Assembly: GCA_964422145.1 (NCBI GenBank)
Contig: CAYQZV010000002.1
Span: 62,001-126,000 of the forward strand
Direction: 5' to 3'
Length of the DNA: 64,000 bases
DNA from: JACNKV01 sp964422145
GTDB taxonomy: Bacteria; Fidelibacterota; Marinisomatia; Marinisomatales; JACNKV01
Below, piece by piece: positions 35,311 to 45,583 of this stretch. The translations under genes were made by a program, and so were the position numbers. The notes under the pieces are model-generated. The model ran no database searches. It was not told the DNA's origin and was given only the letters and a program-made list of their open reading frames with translations. Numbering within the stretch: the stretch's first letter is position 1; each line of letters opens with the position of its first letter.

Positions 35311-35418
35311 AAGAAATTACAACACATTTTTGGTACATGTAAAGACTATTATGTAAATTTTCAGGGGAGAATTATCAGAAAGTGCACTTGGGCATCTGAT
35401 CTGCCCAAAAGCGAAGAG

Positions 35419-37578
35419 TTATACTTTTTTCAGGTTGGCATATTTAACGATCAGCTTCTTTCGTGTACCGTCGTTAAATACAACACCGACCCGCTGATTC
35501 TCACCACTGCCGCTTAAGGCTTTGATCATTCCAATACCGAACATCGCATGTTCGACGTAATCACCGATTTTGAAATCATCAAAACTGGTGATACTCCGTT
35601 TGATCTTGACCTTTTTCTTTCCTGATCGTCGGGTAACCACTCTTCGAGTCAACGCGGACTCAAATTTGATCTGTTCAAGCTGCTCAACCGGAATTTCACG
35701 AAGGAAGCGCGACACAAGTCCAACATCATAATCGATTCCCATTTTACGACGCTGGGTGGCGTACATCAAATATACTTTTTCTTCAGCGCGGGTCAACCCC
35801 ACATAAAAGAGCCGTCGTTCTTCTTCCAACAGCGTAGGATTGTTGAACGCCGAATACAGCGGGAACAATCCGTCTTCCAATCCGGCAATAAAGACAACGG
35901 GGAATTCCAATCCTTTTGCGGAGTGAAGGGTCATTAACGTCACGCGATTATCATCGTCATTCCAGTGATCGATGGCACTCAGCAGCGTCACCTCTTCCAG
36001 AAAATCACGTAATTTTCCATCCGCGTTTCGAGAGACAAAGACATCAATACTGTTCAGAAGTTCTACCATGTTTTGATATCTGTCCCGGTCTTCAGGATTG
36101 TCCGAATATTTGTAGTGGTTTAAAATTTCAGCTTCTTCAACCAAAGATCGAACCAATTCATTCGCACTCAGTTTTTCAACAAGTTCGCTGTATTTTTTGA
36201 TGATCCCGTAAAAAGACATCAGAGAGTTTGCTTGTTTCCCGCGGATGCCCATTGCAGCCGGGTCGGCTAAAACATCCAGCAGTTCCGACTTGGTGTCTTC
36301 AGCTTGATTGGCGCATTTTGTGATAGTTTTTTGTCCGATACCTCTGGGCGGGAAATTGATGACTCTCCGAAGTGAAATTGTATCTTTCAGATTGACGATC
36401 AACCGCATGTAGGCTAAGATATCTTTGATCTCTTTCCGTTCATAGAATCGAATTCCGCCGACAATATTGTATGGAATCCCCTGACGCCGAAAACTGTCTT
36501 CAAGTGCACGTGACTGTGCATTGGTTCGATATAAAACGGCAAATTGATTGAATGTGCGTTTCTTCGTTTTGATCTCTTTCTCCAACGCAGAAACGATGGC
36601 ATCCGCTTCTTCCATTTCGTCCACCGTTTCGAACACGGCCAGCTTTTCACCTTCCCCACGGACGGCGTTCAGGGTTTTTTCCTCCCGGTGGATGTTATGC
36701 TGCACCACCGCTGAAGCGGCATTCAAAATTTGCTGTGTTGATCGATAGTTATCTTCCAGTTTGAATACGGAGCAGTCGGTAAACACTTTCTTAAAATCCA
36801 GAATGTTCCGGACATCAGCTCCTCTCCAGCCATAGATGGATTGGTCATCGTCGCCGACAACACAGATCTGCCGATGTTTTTCTGCTAAAGTTGAAATCAG
36901 CGTAAACTGAGGACGGTTTGTGTCCTGATATTCATCAACGAGAATATACTTCCATGCTTTTCGATACCGCGCTAAAACACCTGGTTTTTTCTTAAATATC
37001 TCAATCGGAAGCAATAAAAGGTCATCAAAATCCACAGCATCATTCTTTTTTAAATCCATCTGATACACGCGGTAAACTTCAGCAAGATCTTTTTCTTTGA
37101 TTGTTCTGGCTTTGGTTTTGACCTCATCTGGACTTAACATCAAATTCTTAAAATAGCTGATCTGGGATCTTGCGGTTCGCACGGTGGTGGAATCTTTCAA
37201 AAGATTCCTATCCGTCAGGATGATCTTGAGTAAATCCTGCTGATCTTTCGTATCATAAATCGCAAAGCTGTTTGAATACCCTAAATGATGAATCTCTTTT
37301 CTGAGTAATCGGGCACAAATGGCGTGAAAAGTACCGATGTTCAGTTTTATCCCCGGCTGCTTTAACAGAGATTCAACACGGGTTTTCATTTCGGTCGCCG
37401 CTTTATTTGTAAAGGTTACGGCAAGGATTTCTTCCGGTTGATATATTCCCTTATCAATTAAATAATGGATTTTATGTGTCAATACACGGGTTTTTCCGCT
37501 GCCTGCCCCTGCAAAGATCAGCACCGGGCCTTTGACAGCCAGGACTGAAGATTTTTGAGTTTTATTCAATTGTTTCAA
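35419..37578 (-). CDS. pcrA: UvrD/PcrA-type DNA helicase
   Basis: The 719-residue superfamily 1 helicase shows the Q-motif LNKTQKSSV, Walker A FAGAGSGKT at 22-30, VDEYQDTNRPQ, VGDDDQSIYGWRGAD and the motif VI region VGLTRAEEKVYLMYATQR. The C-terminal Tudor-like domain (IGDYVEHAMFGIGMIKAL, then VVFNDGTRKKLIVKYANL) is typical of PcrA. It acts in excision repair and clearing of replication forks. mltG is 9 bases upstream. Confidence 0.95.
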   Translation of the reverse strand: MKQLNKTQKSSVLAVKGPVLIFAGAGSGKTRVLTHKIHYLIDKGIYQPEEILAVTFTNKAATEMKTRVESLLKQPGIKLNIGTFHAICARLLRKEIHHLGYSNSFAIYDTKDQQDLLKIILTDRNLLKDSTTVRTARSQISYFKNLMLSPDEVKTKARTIKEKDLAEVYRVYQMDLKKNDAVDFDDLLLLPIEIFKKKPGVLARYRKAWKYILVDEYQDTNRPQFTLISTLAEKHRQICVVGDDDQSIYGWRGADVRNILDFKKVFTDCSVFKLEDNYRSTQQILNAASAVVQHNIHREEKTLNAVRGEGEKLAVFETVDEMEEADAIVSALEKEIKTKKRTFNQFAVLYRTNAQSRALEDSFRRQGIPYNIVGGIRFYERKEIKDILAYMRLIVNLKDTISLRRVINFPPRGIGQKTITKCANQAEDTKSELLDVLADPAAMGIRGKQANSLMSFYGIIKKYSELVEKLSANELVRSLVEEAEILNHYKYSDNPEDRDRYQNMVELLNSIDVFVSRNADGKLRDFLEEVTLLSAIDHWNDDDNRVTLMTLHSAKGLEFPVVFIAGLEDGLFPLYSAFNNPTLLEEERRLFYVGLTRAEEKVYLMYATQRRKMGIDYDVGLVSRFLREIPVEQLEQIKFESALTRRVVTRRSGKKKVKIKRSITSFDDFKIGDYVEHAMFGIGMIKALSGSGENQRVGVVFNDGTRKKLIVKYANLKKV

Positions 37579-37587
37579 TTGATCATC

Positions 37588-38622
37588 CTATTTTTGGCGA
37601 GCCCGTCTTCTTACAGTTTGAAATTGTTTTTTTGCCCGGTTATGTTCTTTTTGAGTCCGGCTGAACGTATGATATCCGTCCCCCTTTGCAACAAAATATA
37701 AAAAATCGTCTTCCGATGGATGCATTGCTGCAAGGATCGATGCGGCTCCGGGATTGTTAATGGGTCCCGGCGGAAGCCCATTGTTTAAATACGTATTATA
37801 CGGGGAATCAACTCGCAGATCCTTATTCAGCAGCCTTCTGGGGCCGTCATCAATAATATATTGAATGGTTGGATCTGCCTGCAGTTTCATCCCTTTATTC
37901 AGCCGATTGTGATATACGGCTGAAATCACCGGACGCTCGCTGTCATGCAGAGCTTCTCCCTCAATGATAGAAGCAAGTGTGATGATCTCCAGTTCAGTCA
38001 TTTCCATTTCCGGAGAGCGATTCAAAACTGTATCCCGGATTGTATCTTTATATTCATTCACAAGTTTTAATAAAATGTTTTCAGGGGATTCCCCTTCAAA
38101 AAAATAATACGTTTCGGGAAAGAGAAATCCTTCAAATGATTCGGCTTGAATCCCGAGTTTTTTTGCATAATAACCGTCATTAAATAAATGATCTAACCGC
38201 GATTTATCTACCTGGACTTTTTCCGCCAATTCTGAAATCATTTTTTTTGAAGTCCATCCCTCATAAAGTGTTATTTTGATCAATTGAGGAGATCCAAATT
38301 TTAATTCCTGTATAATCTCATAATTAGATTTCGCTGTTTCAATTGTAAATCTTCCTGCAGGAATTTTGGTTTCATAACCCAAAAGTTTTACTGCCCAAAT
38401 AAAAACCGTTTCATTTGTAATGATCCTTTTTTTTGCAAGGCTATTGCTAATATCCATCAGCGAATCTCCTTCGCTGATCCGGACTTTTACTCTTGATTGG
38501 TTCTCGTTTTGCGGCCAATGCAAAAGGATCCCGTAAAATGCAACGAGGGATGCAAATACTACACTGGCAATAAACGCAGTTATGGGGCGAAAAATAATAT
38601 GAAATGGTCGTGAACTGTTCAT
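37588..38622 (-). CDS. mltG: Endolytic peptidoglycan transglycosylase MltG
   Basis: The 344-residue protein has one N-terminal membrane helix (TAFIASVVFASLVAFYGILL), a LysM-like region (RISEGDSLMDISNSLAKKRI) and the YceG catalytic domain with EIITLASIIEGEA (catalytic Glu in IIEGE) and DPTIQYIIDDGP, YNTYLNNGLPPGPI. It cuts nascent glycan strands in the periplasm. It forms an operon with the pcrA helicase, an arrangement with no clear functional link. Confidence 0.94.
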   Translation of the reverse strand: MNSSRPFHIIFRPITAFIASVVFASLVAFYGILLHWPQNENQSRVKVRISEGDSLMDISNSLAKKRIITNETVFIWAVKLLGYETKIPAGRFTIETAKSNYEIIQELKFGSPQLIKITLYEGWTSKKMISELAEKVQVDKSRLDHLFNDGYYAKKLGIQAESFEGFLFPETYYFFEGESPENILLKLVNEYKDTIRDTVLNRSPEMEMTELEIITLASIIEGEALHDSERPVISAVYHNRLNKGMKLQADPTIQYIIDDGPRRLLNKDLRVDSPYNTYLNNGLPPGPINNPGAASILAAMHPSEDDFLYFVAKGDGYHTFSRTQKEHNRAKKQFQTVRRRARQK

Positions 38623-38768
38623 TTGAAGACGCGGAAATTACATCATGCATCAAAACCAAGTCAATAAGCCAGACATTTTGATGTAAAAAATGTCAGCTGT
38701 CGAATTGAAATTTTATCCATTTCAATTGTTATTTCTGTATAATTTTAAACAAACGCAGGGGAACAAAA

Positions 38769-39359
38769 ATGAAGCTAAAAGACCTTGTCCTAACAACAAG
38801 AAGTTATCGAAGGTTCGATGAAAAGAAATCCGTTGAAATTTCCTCATTGATGCATCTCGTCGATCTCGGGCGTTTGTCTGCCTCCGCAAAGAATCTACAG
38901 CCCATTCGGTATTATGTATCCAATGATTCACAAATTAATGCTGACATTTTCCCCTGTCTTGGCTGGGCAGGATATATAAAAAATTGGGGAGGGCCTAAAG
39001 TCGGTGAGCGGCCAACGGGTTATATTATCCTGTTAGAAGATACGGCCGTAAACAGCCGATGGATCGCGCATGATGTCGGTATCGCAGCGCAAAGCATAAT
39101 GCTCGGTGCGACTGAAATTGGATTAGGCGGGTGTATTATCGCTGCCATTAATAAACCAATCTTACGGAAAGCTCTGGAAATTCCAGATCATTATGAAATT
39201 CATTTTGTTCTTGCTTTAGGGAAACCTATTGAAAAAGTCGTTCTTGATCCAATAGAACCCGGTAACGATATTAAGTACTGGCGGGATGCTGAGAATGTCC
39301 ATCATGTTCCAAAGCGTCAATTGAAAGATATCATTATCCATGAGATTCCCGGGGATTAA
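38769..39359 (+). CDS. Nitroreductase-family flavoprotein
   Basis: The 196-residue protein begins LVLTTRSYRRFDEKKSVEIS and has LGRLSASAKNLQPIRYYV and HDVGIAAQSIMLGATEIGLGGCII, matching FMN-dependent nitroreductases. The substrate is unknown. CAGGGGA a few bases before the ATG is a good ribosome site. It is divergent from mltG across a ~145-base gap and is probably monocistronic. Confidence 0.9.
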   Translation: MKLKDLVLTTRSYRRFDEKKSVEISSLMHLVDLGRLSASAKNLQPIRYYVSNDSQINADIFPCLGWAGYIKNWGGPKVGERPTGYIILLEDTAVNSRWIAHDVGIAAQSIMLGATEIGLGGCIIAAINKPILRKALEIPDHYEIHFVLALGKPIEKVVLDPIEPGNDIKYWRDAENVHHVPKRQLKDIIIHEIPGD

Positions 39360-39447
39360 TTCAACTGCTGGTTTTCGGATTCTTTTCGCCCCAATTTGAC
39401 ATTTCACATTTTTTGATGTATGTTTGATAAAACATTGGGAGTGATAA

Positions 39448-40026
39448 ATGAAAAAGACCGTTACTTTAAAAGATGATACACAAGTGCAGATCCGCTCTCT
39501 GGCAAAAAAGGATATCGAAAAATCGACAACCTTCTTTAATCAACTTCCTTTTGATGACCGTAAATATTTACGTGTCGATGTAACCCAACCAGAATTTGCA
39601 CGAAAACGAATCAAAGCCAGTCTGTTTGTAGATCGGGTAGTTGCGCTCTATGACGACGAGATCATTGCAGAAGGATCGTTAGAGCGTGATGATCGCGGTT
39701 GGAAATCTCACTTCGGGGAAATTCGAATCATTGTTGCCAAACCGTTTCAGCGTAAAGGATTGGGAATGGTACTTGCCCGTGAATTGTATTTTATCGCTGT
39801 GTCTTATCAACTGGATGATGTTGTTGCAAAGATTATGAAACCGCAATCTTCCGCGATTAAGGCATTTAAACGAATGGGCTTCCGAACCAAAACTACGATC
39901 CCGGATTACGTAACGGATTCAACCGGAACACGACAGGATCTTGTTATTTTAAGATGTCCGTTGGGAGATCTGCTTAGAGAATTACACTTGCACTTGAAAG
40001 ATTCCGATTGGCAGAGATCACGATAG
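39448..40026 (+). CDS. GNAT-family N-acetyltransferase
   Basis: The 192-residue protein has the acetyl-CoA-binding loop PFQRKGLGMVLARELYF and motif B-like AIKAFKRMGFRTK near residues 110-155. GGGAG lies a few bases upstream of the ATG. The target is unknown. It is unlike the GNAT at 16576 in length and N-terminus. Confidence 0.85.
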   Translation: MKKTVTLKDDTQVQIRSLAKKDIEKSTTFFNQLPFDDRKYLRVDVTQPEFARKRIKASLFVDRVVALYDDEIIAEGSLERDDRGWKSHFGEIRIIVAKPFQRKGLGMVLARELYFIAVSYQLDDVVAKIMKPQSSAIKAFKRMGFRTKTTIPDYVTDSTGTRQDLVILRCPLGDLLRELHLHLKDSDWQRSR

Positions 40027-40052
40027 CATGATATCGCGATAAGAGAATAATG

Positions 40053-40856
40053 TTATAATCTATTGATCAGGTTTTTTATATCGTCAATCGAGTCAATTTT
40101 TTCTTTGGCTAGATCTTCAAGATGGATCGTTTTAAACACCGAAGATATCTGAATATGCTGAATATAACTTTGAAGTGTCACAGGGATATGGAGTGTCTTT
40201 AAAGCAATCATATCAAACGGAAAATCAATGTCGGTCGGTGTGAGATCATTTTTTCTGGCATGATTGTCGATAAAAAGTTTTCTTTTCACCTCAAGATCTT
40301 TTAACAATATCCTTTCACGAAATTCCCAGGGAGCCGTGATATCGGCTGCGTTTTTGAAAACCTGATACCCTTTTTCTGCATGCTCGAGAAATAATTTTCC
40401 GTATACACCGTGACCTAACTCCTGATACAAAACATCCTGAATGTTTTTCTTCATTTCATCTAGATAATGTTTCCACATTGTAAAATGCGATCGAAACAGG
40501 AAATATCCAAAGGAGGTTCGGAAGGAATTCTTTGTATTGAAGAAAGATTTTACTTCATACGAAATCTTTTTCAACTTCTGCACGATATCATTTGGGAATA
40601 AGGGAATGGTCACCGATCCTTGAATGGTATCGCTCCGAAGGAAATCATTCGGAATGCCATAATCCGGTAAATTCAATGTGTACTGCCGTTCGATCCCCTG
40701 GATGTTTAACTGGATGAACGCACCAATATCGCTCATTTTGATCAAGTTATTCAGCGCACGGTCAAATTCCGGCAGGGTCGTGATCGAAGGAGCGGAAGGA
40801 TCTTTCGATAACTCCGGGTATAAAGATAATTGTCTGGGGTCAAGTTGTTCTTTCAT
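40053..40856 (-). CDS. Protein of unknown function
   Basis: I do not recognise this ~267-residue protein. It is soluble, without signal peptide or membrane helix. It begins KEQLDPRQLSLYPELS, with mixed helical and strand-rich central segments (FNTKNSFRTSFGYFLF, HFTMWKHYLDEMKKN) and a C-terminal acidic helix ending DDIKNLINRL. ATG 40856 is chosen because GGAGGT lies six bases upstream; a GTG at 40868 would include the ribosome site. It sits alone between a GNAT and korA, transcribed against its neighbours. Confidence 0.65.
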   Translation of the reverse strand: MKEQLDPRQLSLYPELSKDPSAPSITTLPEFDRALNNLIKMSDIGAFIQLNIQGIERQYTLNLPDYGIPNDFLRSDTIQGSVTIPLFPNDIVQKLKKISYEVKSFFNTKNSFRTSFGYFLFRSHFTMWKHYLDEMKKNIQDVLYQELGHGVYGKLFLEHAEKGYQVFKNAADITAPWEFRERILLKDLEVKRKLFIDNHARKNDLTPTDIDFPFDMIALKTLHIPVTLQSYIQHIQISSVFKTIHLEDLAKEKIDSIDDIKNLINRL

Positions 40857-41145
40857 ATCAACCTCCACTAGAGTTTACGACGGAAAACTAAAAACTAAAA
40901 AGTTATTTTTATTCATTCGATTTATTCAATTTACAGGATAAAATGTTTAGAATTTTCCTTTTCAAGGAACCAACCATATATTGCATTCGTTTTATTCATT
41001 ATGGTAAATTTAATGATCGTATTCGTACTACATGTTAAGAAATGAATCTTTACTCATATCATCATTTTTTCTTTTGTCGCAAGCGTGCCGGCTAATCGAT
41101 TTCGTTTTGCCTTTGCACCCGGACAGAGCATCATAAGGCTATTAT

Positions 41146-43005
41146 ATGTCAAAACAAACCCACACTACTAAAGAAGTTGATCACGCCATTATTCGATTTG
41201 CAGGTGATTCCGGAGACGGGATGCAGCTTACGGGCGGACGTTTCTCTGAAACAACTGCCATTGTCGGAAATGATCTAAGCACCTTGCCGGATTATCCAGC
41301 TGAAATTCGCGCTCCTGCAGGGACGCTTGCCGGCGTCAGTGCATTTCAGCTTCATTTCGGTTCCATTGATATTCATACACCCGGAGATCGCCCGGATGTT
41401 TTGGTTGCAATGAATCCAGCCGCATTAAAAGTTCATTTACCAGAACTCATTTCCGGAGGGATTATTATCGTGAATGAAAATGCATTCACTCCGAAAAATT
41501 TAAAATTGGCTGAGTATGAAACCAATCCGCTGACGGATGGTTCGCTAAAAGGGAATTACACTTTATATCCTGTTGAAATGAGTAAACTTGTTCAAAATGC
41601 ATGTTCATCTTTGGACATCCCTTTGAAGTCGGTAGAGCGTACAAAAAACCTGCTTGCACTGGGAATCCTCTTTTGGATGTTCAACCGTCCAATCGAACCG
41701 ACCATCAAATGGCTCAAAGAAAAATTTGCCAAAAAACCTATTATGGTAGACGCCAATGTTCGTGCTTTAAATGCAGGATTTAACTATGGATCTACGACTC
41801 GTATTTTAAATACACAATATCTTGTTGGGAAAGCAAAACTCCCCGCAGGCACCTACCGAAACATTCACGGTAATTATGCAACAGCCCTTGGATTTGTCGC
41901 AGCGGCTGAACGCTCCGGGATGAATCTTTTTTACGGAGGATATCCGATCACTCCCGCCAGTGATGTCTTACATGCTCTGTCTGAATGGAAACATTTCGGC
42001 ATCAAGACATTTCAGGCGGAAGATGAGATCGCCGGTATCGCATCAGCCATCGGAGCGGCTTATGCCGGAAATTTAGTGGTCACCGCTACATCCGGTCCGG
42101 GGGTGGCATTAAAGTCTGAAGCTTTAGGGTTGGCAGTCATGGCTGAGATTCCGCTTGTTATCGTCAATGTTATGCGTGGAGGACCCAGCACCGGATTACC
42201 GACAAAAATGGAACAGACGGATCTCTTCCAAGCTCTTTACGGTCGAAACGGTGAAGCTCCGATTCCTGTTATCGCTGCTTCAACTCCCGGAGATTGTTTC
42301 TATGCAACGTATGAAGCATGCCGCATCGCGGTTAAATACATGATGCCTGTTTTTGTTCTGACAGATGGGTATCTTGCTAACGGAACTGAACCATGGAAAA
42401 TTCCTGATCCGAAAGATCTTCCGAAATTCAAACCTTCATTTGTGGCCGAAAATCATAGCGGGGAACCATTTAATCCTGTAAACAGGGATCAAACCACTTT
42501 GGCAAGGCCTTGGGCTATCCCCGGGACGAAAGGTTTAGAGCACCGTATCGGCGGACTAGAGAAAAATTTTGAAACCGGTGCCGTGAATTACGAATCAGAT
42601 AATCATATGAAAATGGTAAATTTTAGAGCCGAACGTGTTGAGCATATTCAAAGTGAAATTGAACAAACTTATGTATATGGAGAACAAAGTGGAGATGTCC
42701 TTGTGTTAAGCTGGGGAAGTTCATTTGGGGCCTCACGTTCTGCGGTATCCCGACTTGTGAAAGAAGGAAAGTCGGTTGGGCATGCCCACCTTCGATGGAT
42801 CAATCCTTTACCCAAAGATCTGAAAGGTATTCTATCTCGATTTAAATCGGTTCTTATCCCTGAAGTAAATTCAGGACAATTATCCTTGCTGATCCGAGCC
42901 ACATACTTGATCGACACTGCTGGGTTGAATCTGGTTCGCGCAAAACCCTATAAAGCTAAACAGATCCAGGAAGCAATCATTAAAGAATTGGAAAAAATCT
43001 CATGA
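41146..43005 (+). CDS. korA: 2-oxoacid:ferredoxin oxidoreductase, fused gamma-alpha subunit
   Basis: The 619-residue subunit combines an N-terminal gamma domain (IIRFAGDSGDGMQLTGG at ~15-31, LPDYPAEIRAPAGTLAG) with the alpha pyrimidine domain (NLFYGGYPITPASDVLHAL, ATSGPGVALKSEALGLA). It pairs with the downstream beta subunit, with which it overlaps by 4 bases. KorAB-type enzymes link 2-oxoglutarate and succinyl-CoA through ferredoxin, in either the oxidative or reductive direction. The specific 2-oxoacid cannot be fixed from sequence alone, though fumarase downstream supports a TCA role. Confidence 0.92.
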   Translation: MSKQTHTTKEVDHAIIRFAGDSGDGMQLTGGRFSETTAIVGNDLSTLPDYPAEIRAPAGTLAGVSAFQLHFGSIDIHTPGDRPDVLVAMNPAALKVHLPELISGGIIIVNENAFTPKNLKLAEYETNPLTDGSLKGNYTLYPVEMSKLVQNACSSLDIPLKSVERTKNLLALGILFWMFNRPIEPTIKWLKEKFAKKPIMVDANVRALNAGFNYGSTTRILNTQYLVGKAKLPAGTYRNIHGNYATALGFVAAAERSGMNLFYGGYPITPASDVLHALSEWKHFGIKTFQAEDEIAGIASAIGAAYAGNLVVTATSGPGVALKSEALGLAVMAEIPLVIVNVMRGGPSTGLPTKMEQTDLFQALYGRNGEAPIPVIAASTPGDCFYATYEACRIAVKYMMPVFVLTDGYLANGTEPWKIPDPKDLPKFKPSFVAENHSGEPFNPVNRDQTTLARPWAIPGTKGLEHRIGGLEKNFETGAVNYESDNHMKMVNFRAERVEHIQSEIEQTYVYGEQSGDVLVLSWGSSFGASRSAVSRLVKEGKSVGHAHLRWINPLPKDLKGILSRFKSVLIPEVNSGQLSLLIRATYLIDTAGLNLVRAKPYKAKQIQEAIIKELEKIS

Positions 43006-44024
43006 CTGAAACACAAACAAACGAAGTAAAGTACACACGCAAAGATTTTGCATCCAATCAAATGGTCCGCTGGTGCCCGGGATGCGGAGATTACGCCATT
43101 TTATCTCAAATTCAGAAAACACTTCCTGAAATCGGTGTGAAGAAAGAAGATATTGTGTTCATCTCCGGGATCGGTTGTTCAAGCCGTTTTCCGTATTATA
43201 TGAATACATACGGATTTCACACAATCCATGGCCGTGCAACCGCGATTGCTTCCGGCGTGAAAATTGCTAACCCTGATCTTTCCGTTTGGATTGTTACCGG
43301 AGATGGGGACGGTTTATCTATCGGTGGTAATCACACCATTCACATCCTGAGAAGAAATATCGATGTCAATATTCTTTTGTTCAACAACCGAATTTATGGA
43401 TTGACAAAGGGGCAATATTCTCCGACATCCGAAATAGGAAAAATTTCTAAATCAACTCCCATGGGATCGTTAGATCGTCCGTTCAACCCACCGGCACTTG
43501 CTTTAGGTTCACAAGCCACTTTTGTTGCTCGATCTATTGATGTGGACGGAAAACATCTCCGAGAATTGATCCGTCGTGCTGAAAACCATCATGGGACGTC
43601 CTTTCTTGAGATCTACCAAAACTGTGTGATCTTCAATGATGGCGCTTACAGTCATTTGACCAATAAGGAAGTCAGAGACGAAAATATTCTAAAACTGGAG
43701 CATGGGAAACCCATGATCTTCGGAAAAAACCGAGATAAAGGTATCTTCCTTTCAAAAAACAGACCGAAAGTGATTAAGATCGGCGAGCAATGGAGTGAGA
43801 GTGATGTTCTTATTCATAATGAAAAGGATTGGATCATCGCATCTATCCTGAGTCACTTTACTTACCGTGAAGATCTTCCAACGCCTGTCGGTGTGATCTA
43901 TGCGGTAGACGAACCGGTCTATGAAGATATGTTAATTGATCAAATTGATCAAGCAACTTCCATCAACAAAAAGGGAGATCTGACCTCTCTGCTGAACAGC
44001 GGAGATACTTGGACGATCGAGTAA
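43002..44024 (+). CDS. korB: 2-oxoacid:ferredoxin oxidoreductase, beta subunit
   Basis: The 340-residue subunit binds thiamine diphosphate (VTGDGDGLSIGGNHTIHILR) and has VRWCPGCGDYAILSQI, ISGIGCSSRFPYYMNTYGF and LLFNNRIYGLTKGQYSPTS, typical of KorB. The CPGCGD and GIGCSS cysteines are those that in this family serve a [4Fe-4S] cluster with one further Cys. It overlaps korA by 4 bases, giving a coupled pair. Confidence 0.93.
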   Translation: MTETQTNEVKYTRKDFASNQMVRWCPGCGDYAILSQIQKTLPEIGVKKEDIVFISGIGCSSRFPYYMNTYGFHTIHGRATAIASGVKIANPDLSVWIVTGDGDGLSIGGNHTIHILRRNIDVNILLFNNRIYGLTKGQYSPTSEIGKISKSTPMGSLDRPFNPPALALGSQATFVARSIDVDGKHLRELIRRAENHHGTSFLEIYQNCVIFNDGAYSHLTNKEVRDENILKLEHGKPMIFGKNRDKGIFLSKNRPKVIKIGEQWSESDVLIHNEKDWIIASILSHFTYREDLPTPVGVIYAVDEPVYEDMLIDQIDQATSINKKGDLTSLLNSGDTWTIE

Positions 44025-44057
44025 ATTTCTTTTTCACCCATAAGAAAGGAGGATTGT

Positions 44058-44945
44058 ATGAGTTTTCAATTCGACGCTAACCGACTCCGAGACGGAGTGG
44101 TTGAATTGATTCGGATGACGTCTACTCAACTGCCAAACGATGTTTTACAAGCCATGGCAGACGGACGGGACAATGAAGAAAAAGGCAGCCCTGCCGCCTC
44201 TGTTTTGGATTTCATGATCCGAAATGCTGAAGCCGCAAAAGAGAACAGCACGCCTATCTGCCAAGATACCGGAAGCAATATTCACTATGTCACCCTTCCG
44301 GTTGGTGTTTCAATGAATGCCGTAAAGAAAGTGATCATCGAAGCTACAAAAATCGCAACCGAAAAAGCTTACTTACGTCCGAATGCTGTTGATTCAGTTA
44401 CCGGAAAGAATTCAGGAGATAATACCGGTACAATGGCACCGTATATTCACTTTGAAGAATGGGATGAACCGGCTATTAAAATTCAGCTTGCGTTGAAAGG
44501 CGGCGGAAGTGAAAACGTCTCTGCTCAATATAAATTGCCGGACAGTCGGTTAAAAGCCGGTCGGAATATGGAAGGTGTGTACAAATGTGTGATCGATGCT
44601 GTAAATGATGCTCAGGGACTTGGTTGTGCACCCGGCATCCTTGGAATCGGGATTGGTGGTGATCGAGCCTCCGGCATGCTGACCGCGAAAAAACAATTGT
44701 TCCGTAAACTGTCAGATACAAATCCTGATTCTGAACTTGCTGCTATTGAAAGTCGACTATTCGATGATCTAAATACGTTGGGAATCGGACCTATGGGTTT
44801 TGGAGGGAAAACGACCGTCCTTGCCGTTAAGCTCGGTTCAGTACACCGTTTGCCGGCATCCTTTTTTGTTTCGATTGCCTATATGTGCTGGGCAGACCGC
44901 CGGCATACCATGATCATCAATGAAACGGAGGTGACCTATGATTAA
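44058..44945 (+). CDS. Class I fumarate hydratase, alpha subunit
   Basis: The 295-residue protein is the catalytic half of a two-subunit, [4Fe-4S]-dependent fumarase (or tartrate dehydratase). Cluster and active-site segments are PICQDTGSNIHYVTLP, GLGCAPGILGIGIGGDRAS and the MCWADRRH end. AAAGGAGG sits just before the ATG. It follows korB by 33 bases and overlaps the beta subunit by 8 bases. The korAB context favours fumarase over tartrate dehydratase. Confidence 0.92.
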   Translation: MSFQFDANRLRDGVVELIRMTSTQLPNDVLQAMADGRDNEEKGSPAASVLDFMIRNAEAAKENSTPICQDTGSNIHYVTLPVGVSMNAVKKVIIEATKIATEKAYLRPNAVDSVTGKNSGDNTGTMAPYIHFEEWDEPAIKIQLALKGGGSENVSAQYKLPDSRLKAGRNMEGVYKCVIDAVNDAQGLGCAPGILGIGIGGDRASGMLTAKKQLFRKLSDTNPDSELAAIESRLFDDLNTLGIGPMGFGGKTTVLAVKLGSVHRLPASFFVSIAYMCWADRRHTMIINETEVTYD

Positions 44946-45516
44946 ATTACAACTTCCTGTCACAGAAGATCAGATCCGTGCTTTGAAGATCGGAGACGAA
45001 GTATCTTTGACCGGAACAATGGTTACCGGCAGGGATGCAGCCCATGTATGGATGATCGAAGAAACTCCGGATGAAGTTCGTGAACTTTTGGAAGGCACCG
45101 TAATCTATCATTGCGGTCCGGTTGTTTCAAAAAAAGATAGTGAATGGATCTTTGTTGCCGCAGGACCGACGACATCCATCCGTGAAGAACCGTACCAAGG
45201 CGATGTTATGAAAGAATATAAACTTCGTGCTGTCATGGGAAAAGGCGGAATGGGTGAAAAAACACTTGCCGCTTTACAAGAACACGGTGGTGTTTACTTA
45301 CATGCTGTGGGCGGTGCTGCAACGATTCAGGCACAATCTGTTAAGAAAGTCCGTGACGTGATCAAACTAGAAGAGTTTGGCGTACCTGAAGCCATGTGGG
45401 TGATCGAAGTTGAAGATTTTCGAGCCGTCGTAACCATGGATTCCCACGGAAATTCCATTCACAAAACGATCAAAGAAAAATCTTCGAAAGTCGCCGAAAA
45501 GTTGATTCACTCTTAA
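44938..45516 (+). CDS. Class I fumarate hydratase, beta subunit
   Basis: The 192-residue subunit shows LKIGDEVSLTGTMVTGRDAAH, IYHCGPVV, AAGPTTSIREEPYQGDV and AVMGKGGMGEKTLAAL, the usual beta-subunit pattern. It forms the complete enzyme with the alpha subunit. A strong bidirectional terminator follows. Confidence 0.92.
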   Translation: MIKLQLPVTEDQIRALKIGDEVSLTGTMVTGRDAAHVWMIEETPDEVRELLEGTVIYHCGPVVSKKDSEWIFVAAGPTTSIREEPYQGDVMKEYKLRAVMGKGGMGEKTLAALQEHGGVYLHAVGGAATIQAQSVKKVRDVIKLEEFGVPEAMWVIEVEDFRAVVTMDSHGNSIHKTIKEKSSKVAEKLIHS

Positions 45517-45536
45517 GTTATTTTATTCTATAATAG

Positions 45537-45568
45537 AAAAAGCCCCGATAACTCGGGGCTTTTTCTTT
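45537..45568. terminator. Bidirectional intrinsic terminator
   Basis: AAAAAGCCCCGA and TCGGGGCTTTTT form a strong stem with A- and T-runs on both sides. It separates the convergent fumarase and GLUG-protein genes. Confidence 0.9.
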
Positions 45569-45583
45569 ATCATATTCCTTGGT

